Origin: a candidate division WOR-1 bacterium RIFCSPHIGHO2_01_FULL_53_15
GTDB taxonomy: Bacteria > Margulisbacteria > WOR-1 > O2-12-FULL-45-9 > XYB2-FULL-48-7
Direction: 5' to 3'
DNA length: 45,957 nucleotides
Assembly: GCA_001772335.1 (NCBI GenBank)
Contig: METM01000002.1
Coordinates: forward strand, 1 to 45,957
Program-made: the position numbers and the translations under genes
Shown here: positions 1 to 7,329 of the stretch, in pieces
Position numbering within the stretch: the first letter of the stretch is position 1
Layout: each line of letters starts with the position of its first letter
The notes under the pieces: generated by a model
The model's database searches: none
What the model was told of the DNA's origin: nothing
The model's input: only the letters and a program-made list of their open reading frames with translations

Positions 1-223
1 CGCGGTTGTTGGCGCGGCAGAAGCCGAGATTGGCAGGATTTTCGATCACCTGAGCTTTCGGATAGTTGTGCCTGATGAACTCGACCGAATCATCGGAGGA
101 ATGGTTGTCGATAAAGATTATCTCAAACGAGATCCGGCGCGTGGAATTATAGATCGAATTGAGACAATCTTTGAGGAAGCCGCGGTTGTTGAAGTTGACG
201 ATGATGATCGATAGATCGAGCAT
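1..223 (-). CDS. Glycosyltransferase family 2, N-terminal part (cut by window edge)
   Basis: The minus strand opens with ATG at 223 and stays open to base 1, giving the first 74 residues. The N-terminus reads LSIIIVNFNNRGFLKDCLNS, followed by EIIFIDNHSSDDSVEF and an NLGFCRANN segment. These are the nucleotide-binding start of a GT-A fold family 2 glycosyltransferase, of the rhamnosyltransferase-like type that has IIVNFN at the start and N-x-GF-x-x-x-N after the aspartate motif. The catalytic DxD and C-terminus lie outside the window, so substrate cannot be read. It follows the DPM1-like gene in the same orientation, separated only by a small repeat element, and probably belongs to the same envelope-glycan operon. 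A GAGGG just before the start codon, contributed by the repeat, may serve as the ribosome site. Confidence 0.85.
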   Translation of the reverse strand, partial: MLDLSIIIVNFNNRGFLKDCLNSIYNSTRRISFEIIFIDNHSSDDSVEFIRHNYPKAQVIENPANLGFCRANNR

Positions 224-226
224 TTG

Positions 227-285
227 CCCTCACCCGCTGGCGCTAAGCCGACCCCCCTCTCCCAGAGGGAGAGAGGAAAGGCAAA
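227..285. repeat. Dispersed CTCACCCGC-type repeat with hairpin (copy 1)
   Basis: CCCTCACCCGCTGGCG at 227-242 is followed by a hairpin built on CTCTCCC and GGGAGAG with an AGA loop. The same start occurs at 31319, and a relative occurs at 43015. Here the repeat lies between two minus-strand glycosyltransferase genes. Its hairpin half is translated as the last residues (SPSGRGGSA) of the DPM1-like protein, including its stop codon. The hairpin is not followed by a T-run in either direction, so it is not a convincing intrinsic terminator. Confidence 0.7.
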
Positions 286-992
286 AATACACGCTTAAAC
301 TTCCACCAGCTCAAGGCGAAGAGGTGTTCGATATACTGGCGGGTTTCGCGCCAGCCCATTTTGCTCTCGCCGGCGGCGCGTTCGGAGAAGATGATCGGAT
401 ATTCGACGACCTGACCGCCGTGTTTGCCTTTAATCATCAGTTCAAGACCGACTTTACAGCCGATCGGATCGATCTCGGCCTCCTCGAGGATCTTTTTGTC
501 GAACATGAAGAAACCGGAGGTCAGGTCGTTGACCGGGGTGAGCAGTTTCCCTAACTGGCGCGCTCCCCAGGAGAAGAATTTGCGGTACCAGATCCATTTG
601 GAAGTGCCGCCGCCTTTGATGTGCCGGCTGCCGATGACGAGAAGAGCTCGCTTTTCCCTGATCAGGTCGAACATTTTTGGGAGGGCCTCCGGCGGGTGGC
701 TCAAGTCGCCGTCCATGACGCAGGCGACCGGCGCCGCCGCCAGCCGGATGCCGTCGAGGATCGCGGCGCCCGGGCCGACGCGCTGGGTGCGGATGTAAAC
801 ACGAACGGGATATTGTTTCCCCAGGCTGGTTGCCAGCTCGGCCGTGCCGTCGGGCGAGCTGTCGTCGACGACAATGATCTCCTCATTGATCTTGTGTTGT
901 TTAAGCGAGTCGTGGACGCGCACGATCATCGTCTCGATGTTCTTGCTCTCGTTATAGGTCGGGATGATTATGCTAAGTTCCGGCCTGCTCAT
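243..992 (-). CDS. DPM1-like polyprenyl-phosphate glycosyltransferase (GT2)
   Basis: The 249-residue protein starts with LSIIIPTYNES and has the DGDLSHPP metal/nucleotide motif (about residues 95-102), and a GSRHIKGGG loop, the pattern of dolichyl-phosphate mannose synthase relatives. These enzymes move a sugar from a nucleotide donor to undecaprenyl phosphate at the cytoplasmic face; no C-terminal membrane helices are present, as in the soluble DPM1 type. Its start overlaps the end of the ArnT-like gene by 4 bp (ATGA), so the two are translationally coupled. The natural pairing is that this enzyme makes the lipid-linked sugar that the ArnT-like enzyme uses. The last nine residues, SPSGRGGSA, are encoded by a dispersed repeat and are unlikely to be ancestral. 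The sugar is not known. Confidence 0.9.
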   Translation of the reverse strand: MSRPELSIIIPTYNESKNIETMIVRVHDSLKQHKINEEIIVVDDSSPDGTAELATSLGKQYPVRVYIRTQRVGPGAAILDGIRLAAAPVACVMDGDLSHPPEALPKMFDLIREKRALLVIGSRHIKGGGTSKWIWYRKFFSWGARQLGKLLTPVNDLTSGFFMFDKKILEEAEIDPIGCKVGLELMIKGKHGGQVVEYPIIFSERAAGESKMGWRETRQYIEHLFALSWWKFKRVFLPFLSPSGRGGSA

Positions 993-2554
993 GGCTTGTA
1001 AATGACCAGCAGGTCTCCTTTTTTGTCAAAAACTTTGACGCCGTAGGGGAGGCGTGGTTTAATCTTTTCATATTCTTCAACTGTTGTAAAGACATAGCCC
1101 CGCCTGGCCAGCAGGAAAGAATTGAGGGCGGCTTCCCGGGCGAGGAACCTGACGGTTTTCGGGCTATGCAGGACGACGCTCGGCCGGTTGCCCGTCTCGA
1201 ACGCGGCGACCTCATCTTTGTCCGTTATCACTTTGGCCAACTCCTGACCAAGCGGCTTTGCCCCCTTAAAATTCTCGACGATGGGTAGAGTTTGCACGGT
1301 CAGGATGAGTGCGATGAGAAAAACCAGCGTCGGCAGGGCGGTGAACGAGACCCAATAAGCTCCGACGAAGAACGAAATGATTGAGATTAGACCACCGACA
1401 ACGAGTACCGCCGCCAGGGCGATCAGGCTCGGCAGCAAGACAGAGTATTGCGCGGGATAGTTCGAATTACCGAGCATTATCACGCCGATAAAGATGAGAG
1501 CGATCACAACCGCGAAGAATAAATTTGAGATCAGGAAATCGCGACGGTTCGCTTTGGGATCGGCAAAAAAAGTATCCCATTGCTGCGCGACTATTATCGC
1601 CAGGAATGGAAAGAGAGGAAGAACATAGTTCGGTATCTTGGTCTGGGCGATGGAGAAGACGATAAAGGCGGGAAGGATAAAGCAGAGGGTCAGGAGTTCG
1701 GAATCATGAGTTCGGAGTTTCCAGTTTCGCCAGAGGCCAAGCGGTAAAAAATGCGACCAAGGGGCAAAGCCGAGCAGCAGAGTGAGAAAATAATAATACC
1801 AGGGGCCGGTGTGGCCAGAGACGACGCCGCCGAAGCGCGAGAGGAAAAGAAACCCGAGCGCGAAATCAAGAAAGACCTTGCCGTGGATCAGGTATTCGAT
1901 GATGTACCAGGGGAGCCCGATGGCCAGGATAACAAGGAGACCGAGGAGAACAAGAGGATCAAGTAATTTATTGAGTTCCTTTTTGAAGAACAGAAAGAGA
2001 AAGACCGCGCAGGCGGGAAGAGCGATGGCCAGCAGGCCTTTAATGAGCAGGCCGAGCGACAGGGGAAAGAAGGCCAAAAATAGCGAGCGTTTGTTGCCGC
2101 TCGAATACCAGTCATACCATAGATAAATGGCGAGCGTCATGAACAGCGTCAAAACAATGTCAAGCTCCGCGATTCTTGATTGGACAAGGAACTGGAAAGC
2201 CGTCATGACGATGATCCCGGAAAGGAACCCGACTCTTTCGTTGTAGAATTTCTTTCCCAGCGCGTACGTCGTGAGGATGGTCAGGACACCCGCGAGCGCC
2301 GCCGGCAGGCGCATCGCCCACTCGTTAAAGCCGACCAGCTGCGAGAGGAGCGCCGCCAGCCAGTAGTAGAGCGGCGGCTTGTCAAAGATGACCTCTCCGT
2401 TATAGTGGAGCGTCAGCCAGTCGCCCATCTTCAATATATTTTTGACGAATTCGCCGTAGGTCGTCTCCGCGGCGTCGTAGAGGGAGAAAGAGCCGAGCTT
2501 GAAGAAATATAATGCAAAAGCGAGCAGGCCCAGGATGACGAGATTTCTCTTCAT
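989..2554 (-). CDS. ArnT/PMT-type membrane glycosyltransferase (GT39 family)
   Basis: A 521-residue polytopic membrane protein. After a first helix (residues 5-20) comes the periplasmic loop typical of ArnT and protein O-mannosyltransferases: an acidic residue in DAAETTYGEFVKNILKMGDW, then NGEVIFDKPPLYYW (about 54-67). About ten further hydrophobic segments follow, then a soluble C-terminal tail. Known members transfer a sugar from undecaprenyl phosphate to lipid A or to protein on the periplasmic side. Overlaps of 4 bp with the acyltransferase upstream and the DPM1-like gene downstream support one operon and a lipid A or envelope-glycan target. Around residues 281-290 the gene carries a degenerate heptanucleotide array (1693-1727, read as HDSELLT). 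Acceptor and sugar are inferences only. Confidence 0.88.
   Translation of the reverse strand: MKRNLVILGLLAFALYFFKLGSFSLYDAAETTYGEFVKNILKMGDWLTLHYNGEVIFDKPPLYYWLAALLSQLVGFNEWAMRLPAALAGVLTILTTYALGKKFYNERVGFLSGIIVMTAFQFLVQSRIAELDIVLTLFMTLAIYLWYDWYSSGNKRSLFLAFFPLSLGLLIKGLLAIALPACAVFLFLFFKKELNKLLDPLVLLGLLVILAIGLPWYIIEYLIHGKVFLDFALGFLFLSRFGGVVSGHTGPWYYYFLTLLLGFAPWSHFLPLGLWRNWKLRTHDSELLTLCFILPAFIVFSIAQTKIPNYVLPLFPFLAIIVAQQWDTFFADPKANRRDFLISNLFFAVVIALIFIGVIMLGNSNYPAQYSVLLPSLIALAAVLVVGGLISIISFFVGAYWVSFTALPTLVFLIALILTVQTLPIVENFKGAKPLGQELAKVITDKDEVAAFETGNRPSVVLHSPKTVRFLAREAALNSFLLARRGYVFTTVEEYEKIKPRLPYGVKVFDKKGDLLVIYKP
1693..1727. repeat. Degenerate heptanucleotide array inside the ArnT-like gene
   Basis: Five 7-base units run GGAGTTC, GGAATCA, TGAGTTC, GGAGTTT, CCAGTTT. 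The first unit is identical to the unit repeated inside bioB and hemB in this window. The total length is 35 bp, close to a multiple of 21, so the reading frame is kept in the extant gene. Confidence 0.6.
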
Positions 2555-3417
2555 TGTCCCAGCATCCTTTTAACCTCGGGTTCGCTCAGGAAAATAGCCC
2601 ACTGGTCGGGGTGGCTTTTGACCATATTCTCGTAGAACTTTCTGACTGCTTCCATCATTTTGGCTTTATTATCGCGATAGACATGGAGCGGCTCGCCGAT
2701 GACAAAAACTACTTTATCTCCCTCGCGCTTTGAGAAAAAGGGGACGACCGGCGCTTCGGAGCGCTGGGCCAGCGTCGTCCAGCCCGTGGCGACCGGCACT
2801 TTATGGCCGAGGAACGGCATCATCTCGTGGCGGCCTTCGCGCGCGCCGGTATCGACCAGGATGCCGACGCAGCGGTGCCGCGCCAGCGCCTGCAGGCACT
2901 CGCGGTACATGTTGCCGTCAAGAATGTTGATGAGTTTCGAGCCCTTGTAAAGCCGGCTGGGGTTCAGGAACTTATAGAGCGAGTCGCCGGGCGGCGCCTT
3001 CATGACCGACGTCAAGTGATAGCCGTGCGAGGCAAGCATGACAGCGAGCAACTCATAATTGCCCGAGTGCATACAAAGGCAGATCGCTCCTTTTCTCTCG
3101 GCCAGCGCCGCGTCCAGGTTTTCGATGCCGATCACTTTTATGACCCTGTCGACATGCCGCCTTTTAAAATAAGGGGCGCAGATAATTTCAAAAATCGAGT
3201 AGCCGGCGTTGCTTAACGATCTATCAGCCAGCTTATGCGGGTCGGCGTCGGGGAGAACCATTTTAAAGTTGTTGGCAACTGTCTTTCGGATCGGCGTGAG
3301 CCGCGCGATCTGATAGGTCAGTTCGCCGGCCAGGCGCATGATATTAATGGCGAGCGGGGCGGGGAGCCAGAAGACGGGACGGAATATCCAGCGCAGAAAA
3401 TTGAAGAAATAGATCAT
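2551..3417 (-). CDS. LpxL/HtrB-family lipid A acyltransferase-like protein
   Basis: A 288-residue protein with an N-terminal hydrophobic anchor (about residues 3-27). It carries the family's HX4E catalytic motif in CMHSGNYELLAVML (about 115-128), followed by GILVDTG and a TGWTTLAQRSEAPVVPFF block (about 211-228), typical of lysophospholipid/lauroyl acyltransferases. Family members add a secondary acyl chain to lipid A precursors or other lyso-lipids at the inner membrane. It lies between the MsbA-like exporter and the ArnT-like enzyme with 4-bp overlaps on both sides, which places it in lipid A-type assembly. Length is a little below the usual 300-310 of LpxL. Acyl donor and exact acceptor are not visible. 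Confidence 0.88.
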   Translation of the reverse strand: MIYFFNFLRWIFRPVFWLPAPLAINIMRLAGELTYQIARLTPIRKTVANNFKMVLPDADPHKLADRSLSNAGYSIFEIICAPYFKRRHVDRVIKVIGIENLDAALAERKGAICLCMHSGNYELLAVMLASHGYHLTSVMKAPPGDSLYKFLNPSRLYKGSKLINILDGNMYRECLQALARHRCVGILVDTGAREGRHEMMPFLGHKVPVATGWTTLAQRSEAPVVPFFSKREGDKVVFVIGEPLHVYRDNKAKMMEAVRKFYENMVKSHPDQWAIFLSEPEVKRMLGQ

Positions 3418-5135
3418 GACCTGCCCTGAAATTGCAATTCGTAGAGACGCTGATAGAGTCCGCCCTTGGCGAGCAACTCCTTGTGCGTGCCGATCTCGGC
3501 GATCCGGCCTTTTTCCAGCACCACCACGCGGTCGACTTTTTCTACCGTATAGAGGCGGTGGGCGATAATGAAAGTGGTGCGCCCTTTCATCAGCTTTCCC
3601 AGCGCCTCGCGGATAAGCGCTTCGGTCTCGGCATCAAGAGATGAAGTTGCTTCATCAAGGATAAGTATCTTGGGGTCGCGCAGGACGGCGCGGGCGATGG
3701 CGATCCGTTGGCGCTCGCCGCCGGAGAGTTTCGCCCCGCGTTCGCCGACCCCTGTCTCATAACCGTTGGGCAACGCCGAGATGAATGAGTGGGCGTTGGC
3801 CTTCTTTGCCGCCTCGATGATCTCATCATCGGAAGCGTCGGGTTTACCGTAAGAGATATTCTCTTTGATCGTTCCGTGGAAAAGGGCGATCTCCTGCGGC
3901 ACGATGGCGATCTGTTTCCGCAGGGAGGCGAGCGTCACTTTTTTTAGGTCATGTCCGTCGATCAGCATCTCTCCGCCGGTGGGGTCGTAGAAACGGGGGA
4001 GGAGATTGACGAGCGTGCTTTTGCCGGCGCCGGTCCGCCCGACCAGGGCGATGGCTTCGCCCGGCCTGACCGTCAGGTTAATATCGGAGAGGACAGCTTC
4101 CCGCTCATAAGCGAAAGCGATGTTTTTAAACTCAACCTGGCCCGAGATAGCCGGCAGGTTGGCCGCGTCTTGAGCGTCAATTATTGTCGGCTTGATATCC
4201 AAAACTTCGAATATCCGTCTGGCTGATGCGAGCCCGCGGCTGATCAGGCCGTAGGCCTTGCTCAAGGCACTGCCCGGATCGGTCATGATGCCGAGCGCGG
4301 TGGCGAACGAGACGAGCTGCGGCAGGGTCAGGTTGCCTAGGATGATCTCGCGGCCGCCGTACCAGACGATGCCGACCGCCGCGATCGCCTGCAGGAAGGC
4401 GACCACGGGATTTTGCGTCGCGAGCATCTGCTCCGCTTTCATCGTTACCTCAAATGTCCTGTCATTCTTGATCTTGAACTTATTGCTTTCGGTCTTTTCC
4501 ATGGTGAAGGCCTTGACGACGCGGATCTGCGAGAGCGTCTCCTGTACGTGTGAGGTGATGTCGGCGGTTTTTTGTTGGGCGCTCTCGCTAAAGCGTCGCA
4601 GTTCGGCCGAGAACAAACGGATGGCCTGGATGATGAGCGGCAGGGCGATCAGCGTCAGGAGCGAGAGCCGCCAATTGAGCCAGAAGATATAGGCCAGCAA
4701 GCCGGCCAGCAGAATTGTCTGGGGGATGATAACGCCGAAGGCGGTCAGGATGGTTGCCTGCAGGGCGGCGATGTCGTTCATCATCCGGGAGAGGAGCTCG
4801 CCGGTGTTCCAGCGGCCGTAAAAATCGAGCGACAATATTTGCAAATGGTCATAAAGGCGCTGGCGCAGGTCGGCGATCACCCGATGAGAGACGAAGTACG
4901 ATAAATAATCCTGGCCGTAGGTGAGAAATCCCTTGAGAAAATAGAGCCCGATGATGGCGGCGGCGCCGATGTTCAATAATAAAAGGTCTTTTTCGCCGAT
5001 CGCTTTAAAGGCAAGACCGGCCAGCGGCGCGATGAGGAGAGTCGCGGCGGTGACAAAAACGGTGCAGAGCATGGCGGCCGAGATCTTGCGCTGATACGGC
5101 CTTAGATATTTGAGCAGGCGGCTATATTCCCGCAT
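3414..5135 (-). CDS. MsbA-like lipid exporter, ABC transporter with fused TM and ATPase domains
   Basis: 573 residues in the half-transporter layout: six membrane segments in residues 15-290, then an ATPase domain. Walker A is GRTGAGKST at about 366-374, the signature LSGGERQR at about 470-477, and Walker B LILDEATSSLD at about 491-501, followed by the switch histidine in IAHRL. All catalytic residues are present. It would work as a homodimer that flips a lipid across the inner membrane. MsbA is the standard exporter of lipid A core, and the flanking LpxB-like and LpxL-like genes support that reading over a drug exporter. It overlaps its upstream neighbour by 14 bp and its downstream neighbour by 4 bp. 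Confidence 0.92.
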   Translation of the reverse strand: MREYSRLLKYLRPYQRKISAAMLCTVFVTAATLLIAPLAGLAFKAIGEKDLLLLNIGAAAIIGLYFLKGFLTYGQDYLSYFVSHRVIADLRQRLYDHLQILSLDFYGRWNTGELLSRMMNDIAALQATILTAFGVIIPQTILLAGLLAYIFWLNWRLSLLTLIALPLIIQAIRLFSAELRRFSESAQQKTADITSHVQETLSQIRVVKAFTMEKTESNKFKIKNDRTFEVTMKAEQMLATQNPVVAFLQAIAAVGIVWYGGREIILGNLTLPQLVSFATALGIMTDPGSALSKAYGLISRGLASARRIFEVLDIKPTIIDAQDAANLPAISGQVEFKNIAFAYEREAVLSDINLTVRPGEAIALVGRTGAGKSTLVNLLPRFYDPTGGEMLIDGHDLKKVTLASLRKQIAIVPQEIALFHGTIKENISYGKPDASDDEIIEAAKKANAHSFISALPNGYETGVGERGAKLSGGERQRIAIARAVLRDPKILILDEATSSLDAETEALIREALGKLMKGRTTFIIAHRLYTVEKVDRVVVLEKGRIAEIGTHKELLAKGGLYQRLYELQFQGRS

Positions 5136-6216
5136 CGATCTCCTCTACTATCTTTTTGGCCGCGCCGGGCTCCCCCATGGCGGCGATCAGCTCCGCCGAC
5201 ATCTCACGCCGCCGATCCTGCTGTTTCAGGAGCTCGACGACTTTCATGGCGACGCCGAGCGGGTCAATGATGCCGCGTATTTCCGGCGCGATCTCCTTGT
5301 CGGCCTTCTGGTTGGGTAGGGTGAAGTATTTTGTCTGCCTGTTGACCGTTTCCGCCACCCATTGCTTGAAGATCCGGCCGACGACAGGGAGTTTCCCGAT
5401 CAGATCGCCGAGCCCCTCCATCGGTATCACCTCGGGATGATTGAGCGGGAAGACGACGACCATCGGAATTCCCCGGGCGGCGATCTTGGCCGTGTTAGTG
5501 CCGGGGATCGTGACGATCAGAGCGGAGTTATCAATATCTTTGAAATCAATCGTAGCCGCTCCCTCGATCGGCACGGCTTTAACGAACGGTGAACTGGCAA
5601 CTTGGAACTGGCAACTGGGAACTTCTTTCCTGATCAGCGTCATTATTTCCTTATAGAGCGGCGTCATGTAATCGATCTCCCAGCGGCGGCTGCCGGGCAT
5701 AAAAGTGACGACATTCTCCGCGGGCGACCACTTTTTCAATTCGGACACCGAATCGACCATCAGGTTGCCGACGATCTTCAATTTCTCCACCGGGGTATTG
5801 CCGGCAAATTTATCATAGGTCAATTGGTCGGGAACAAAGAATTTTCTGTAAAATTTCTTCCAGGCGATCCGCTCGTCAATATAAGCGTAGGCCGGATACT
5901 TCAACTTTCGTGCCATCAGCATGGCGTGGGCCAGGTCGCCGCCCAGAAAGAGGACGGCGCCTTTCCGCGAAAATTGGACATTCGGTTTCCGGTTAAGAAA
6001 TGCCCAGCTTTTGTACTGCGCTGCGGTGACGACCAACTCGATCCCCTTGATATTCTTGGTAAACTCTTCTTCTTTGCCGCTCGTGTACTGGCAGGGGGTG
6101 AGGACAAGGATGATCCGCTTGTCTTTGTGCTTTGAAAATTCTTCGGCGACCGGCTTGACCAGGGCGGAGAGCTCGCCGGGGCTGTTGGCCACCAGGACGA
6201 TGTCTTGCGGGGTCAT
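5122..6216 (-). CDS. Lipid-A-disaccharide synthase-related protein (LpxB-like)
   Basis: 364 residues with the overall plan of LpxB, a GT-B glycosyltransferase: N-terminal DIVLVANSPGELSALVKPV, a GGDLAHAMLMARKL helix, the central MPGSRRWEI donor-site motif (about 172-180), and a C-terminal MGEPGAAKKIVEEI. The N-terminus departs from the classical LpxB ASGDxLGA motif and instead resembles the related proteins annotated in cyanobacteria. It may therefore be a divergent LpxB or an enzyme with a different lipid-linked sugar. The start overlaps the HEPN gene by 4 bp, and the gene leads into the MsbA-like exporter. A heptanucleotide array at 5592-5625 is translated in frame as part of VPSCQFQVASS. 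Confidence 0.8.
   Translation of the reverse strand: MTPQDIVLVANSPGELSALVKPVAEEFSKHKDKRIILVLTPCQYTSGKEEEFTKNIKGIELVVTAAQYKSWAFLNRKPNVQFSRKGAVLFLGGDLAHAMLMARKLKYPAYAYIDERIAWKKFYRKFFVPDQLTYDKFAGNTPVEKLKIVGNLMVDSVSELKKWSPAENVVTFMPGSRRWEIDYMTPLYKEIMTLIRKEVPSCQFQVASSPFVKAVPIEGAATIDFKDIDNSALIVTIPGTNTAKIAARGIPMVVVFPLNHPEVIPMEGLGDLIGKLPVVGRIFKQWVAETVNRQTKYFTLPNQKADKEIAPEIRGIIDPLGVAMKVVELLKQQDRRREMSAELIAAMGEPGAAKKIVEEIDAGI
5592..5625. repeat. Heptanucleotide array inside the LpxB-like gene
   Basis: Units AACTGGC, AACTTGG, AACTGGC, AACTGGG then AACTTCT run in direct succession from 5592. Two unit types alternate, exactly as in the array inside bioC. The array is translated within the LpxB-like protein, in the variable stretch between the donor-site half and the C-terminal part. 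Confidence 0.8.
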
Positions 6217-6665
6217 TTAAACAGCCTTGTTTGCGGAGATTTTGTTTGAACAATATCGATGACTTTCTTGACCAGCTCTGCCGCGGTGGTCAAAGCCGTT
6301 TCCGCTTCGCTGAAAGGGATCGGTTTAAATGATTCATAGATGAATTCGTGCCTCTTTCTTCTCATCCGGTCAAAATTGTTCAGCAGCAGCCCGAATTTCT
6401 CACCCAGCGATTCTTTCGCGGCCAAAATTATTGTTTTGTGCTGGTCTTTGCCTTTGGAGCGATAACCTTCGGCCAGCAGCAGCGCCCGCCCGGCCCGGAG
6501 CATAGCGTGATAGGCGATCGCGTAAGCCCATTCTTCGTCAATATTCAGATTGGCCTTGGCTGTTTTAAGATCTTTTAATGAGCGGGAGAGAAACCTTCCG
6601 ATCTGGACGGCATCAGGCTTGATCTTTTCAATTAAAGCGCTATTTTCCAGATCAATAAAGCTCAT
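6213..6665 (-). CDS. HEPN-domain protein, toxin half of a MNT-HEPN pair
   Basis: A 150-residue all-helical protein. It carries the HEPN ribonuclease motif R-x5-H in RMRRKRHEFIY (about residues 120-130) and the upstream AYAIAYHAMLRAGRALLLAEGY helix common to this family. In HepT-type toxins this motif forms the RNA-cleaving site of a dimer. Its neighbour is a minimal nucleotidyltransferase that overlaps it by 14 bp, the standard pairing; in known systems the MNT protein modifies a tyrosine near the HEPN histidine to silence it. Here the candidate tyrosine lies four residues after the histidine (HEFIY) instead of two, so modification needs testing. Its stop codon overlaps the start of the LpxB-like gene, tying the pair to the envelope operon. 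Confidence 0.85.
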   Translation of the reverse strand: MSFIDLENSALIEKIKPDAVQIGRFLSRSLKDLKTAKANLNIDEEWAYAIAYHAMLRAGRALLLAEGYRSKGKDQHKTIILAAKESLGEKFGLLLNNFDRMRRKRHEFIYESFKPIPFSEAETALTTAAELVKKVIDIVQTKSPQTRLFK

Positions 6666-7224
6666 GTTCCGACCCTTTCAGCATGATTTTTTTGTTTTTC
6701 AGAACCTCGGCGATAAAACCGTCGCGGCTCTTCTTTTTCTGTCTGAATTCTTTTTTCGTGTATATTGTGTAGTTGATCTCGCGCCTCAACGCCGCTTCCG
6801 CGGCGTTGATGACAAAATTCACTTTTGAGACATCTAGGTCTCCGATCAAAAAAAGATCGATATCGCTGGCGGCTTTTTCCTTCCCTCTGGCGTAAGAACC
6901 GTAAATAAAAGCGATCTCCAGGCCGGGCAGGTCCCGCAGCCGGTCTTTAAGCGCGCCTTCGGCGCCGGTAGTTTTAGAGATGATTGACTTTAATTCATCA
7001 AAGAGGGGGAATGACCTGTTTAACGAATAATATTTAAGATTGCCTGACCTTTCGGACAGGAGAAGGTCAATGGCCGATAAATTATCCAATTCTCTTTTGA
7101 TCCCACCCACGTCTTCGCCGGTCAGGCGCTGGATCTCCCGCAGGAAGAAGCGCGCCTCATGATTAGAAAAAAACAGCGTCAGCAGTTTTAGCCTGATCTT
7201 TGAAGAGATCAATTGCTGCAACAT
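6652..7224 (-). CDS. MNT nucleotidyltransferase with N-terminal winged helix, antitoxin half
   Basis: 190 residues in two parts. Residues 1-85 look like a winged helix-turn-helix (FFLREIQRLTGEDVGGIKRELDNL then a LSERSGNLKYYSLN wing). Residues 90-190 form a minimal nucleotidyltransferase with GSYARGKEKAASDIDLFLIGD (about 113-133), which holds the GS and DxD catalytic residues. In MntA-type systems this enzyme transfers AMP units to the HEPN toxin. The winged helix suggests that it also binds its own promoter, where three CAAC/GTTG palindromes surround the -10 box. It is the first gene of a seven- or eight-gene minus-strand run. The ATG at 7224 sits 7 nt after a consensus -10, implying a leaderless message. 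Confidence 0.88.
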   Translation of the reverse strand: MLQQLISSKIRLKLLTLFFSNHEARFFLREIQRLTGEDVGGIKRELDNLSAIDLLLSERSGNLKYYSLNRSFPLFDELKSIISKTTGAEGALKDRLRDLPGLEIAFIYGSYARGKEKAASDIDLFLIGDLDVSKVNFVINAAEAALRREINYTIYTKKEFRQKKKSRDGFIAEVLKNKKIMLKGSEHELY

Positions 7225-7261
7225 GTTGATAATTATACAACAATTGTTGAAAAAATGTCAA
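7219..7261 (-). promoter_or_regulatory. Promoter and candidate operator of the MNT-HEPN-envelope operon
   Basis: On the minus strand, TTGACA (7261-7256) and TATAAT (7237-7232) are separated by 18 nt, a near-perfect housekeeping promoter. The ATG follows the -10 box by 7 nt. Two palindromes with the same CAAC/GTTG arms, CAACATGTTG (7219-7228) and CAACAATTGTTG (7238-7249), have centres exactly 20 bp apart. A third, looser pair, GTTGA and TCAAC, spans 7246-7262. Two-turn spacing around the -10 suggests a repressor dimer pair, most likely the winged-helix MNT protein (inference). Confidence 0.7.
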
Positions 7262-7316
7262 CGAAAGATGTTCGAAAGATGTTCGGTCTGTCATACCAAA
7301 TATCCGACGAATGGGA

Positions 7317-7322
7317 TATAAT
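7317..7322 (+). promoter_or_regulatory. -10 box of the DUF2779 gene
   Basis: TATAAT lies 7 nt before the ATG at 7330. No Shine-Dalgarno sequence precedes that ATG. A transcript starting at the normal distance from this box would begin at or next to the start codon. Confidence 0.5.
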
Positions 7323-7329
7323 GTCGGCA

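Noticed and set aside
2180-2512. Plus-strand open frames opposite the envelope genes
   Set aside because: They are antisense to strongly supported genes, rich in arginine and aspartate with no recognisable motif.
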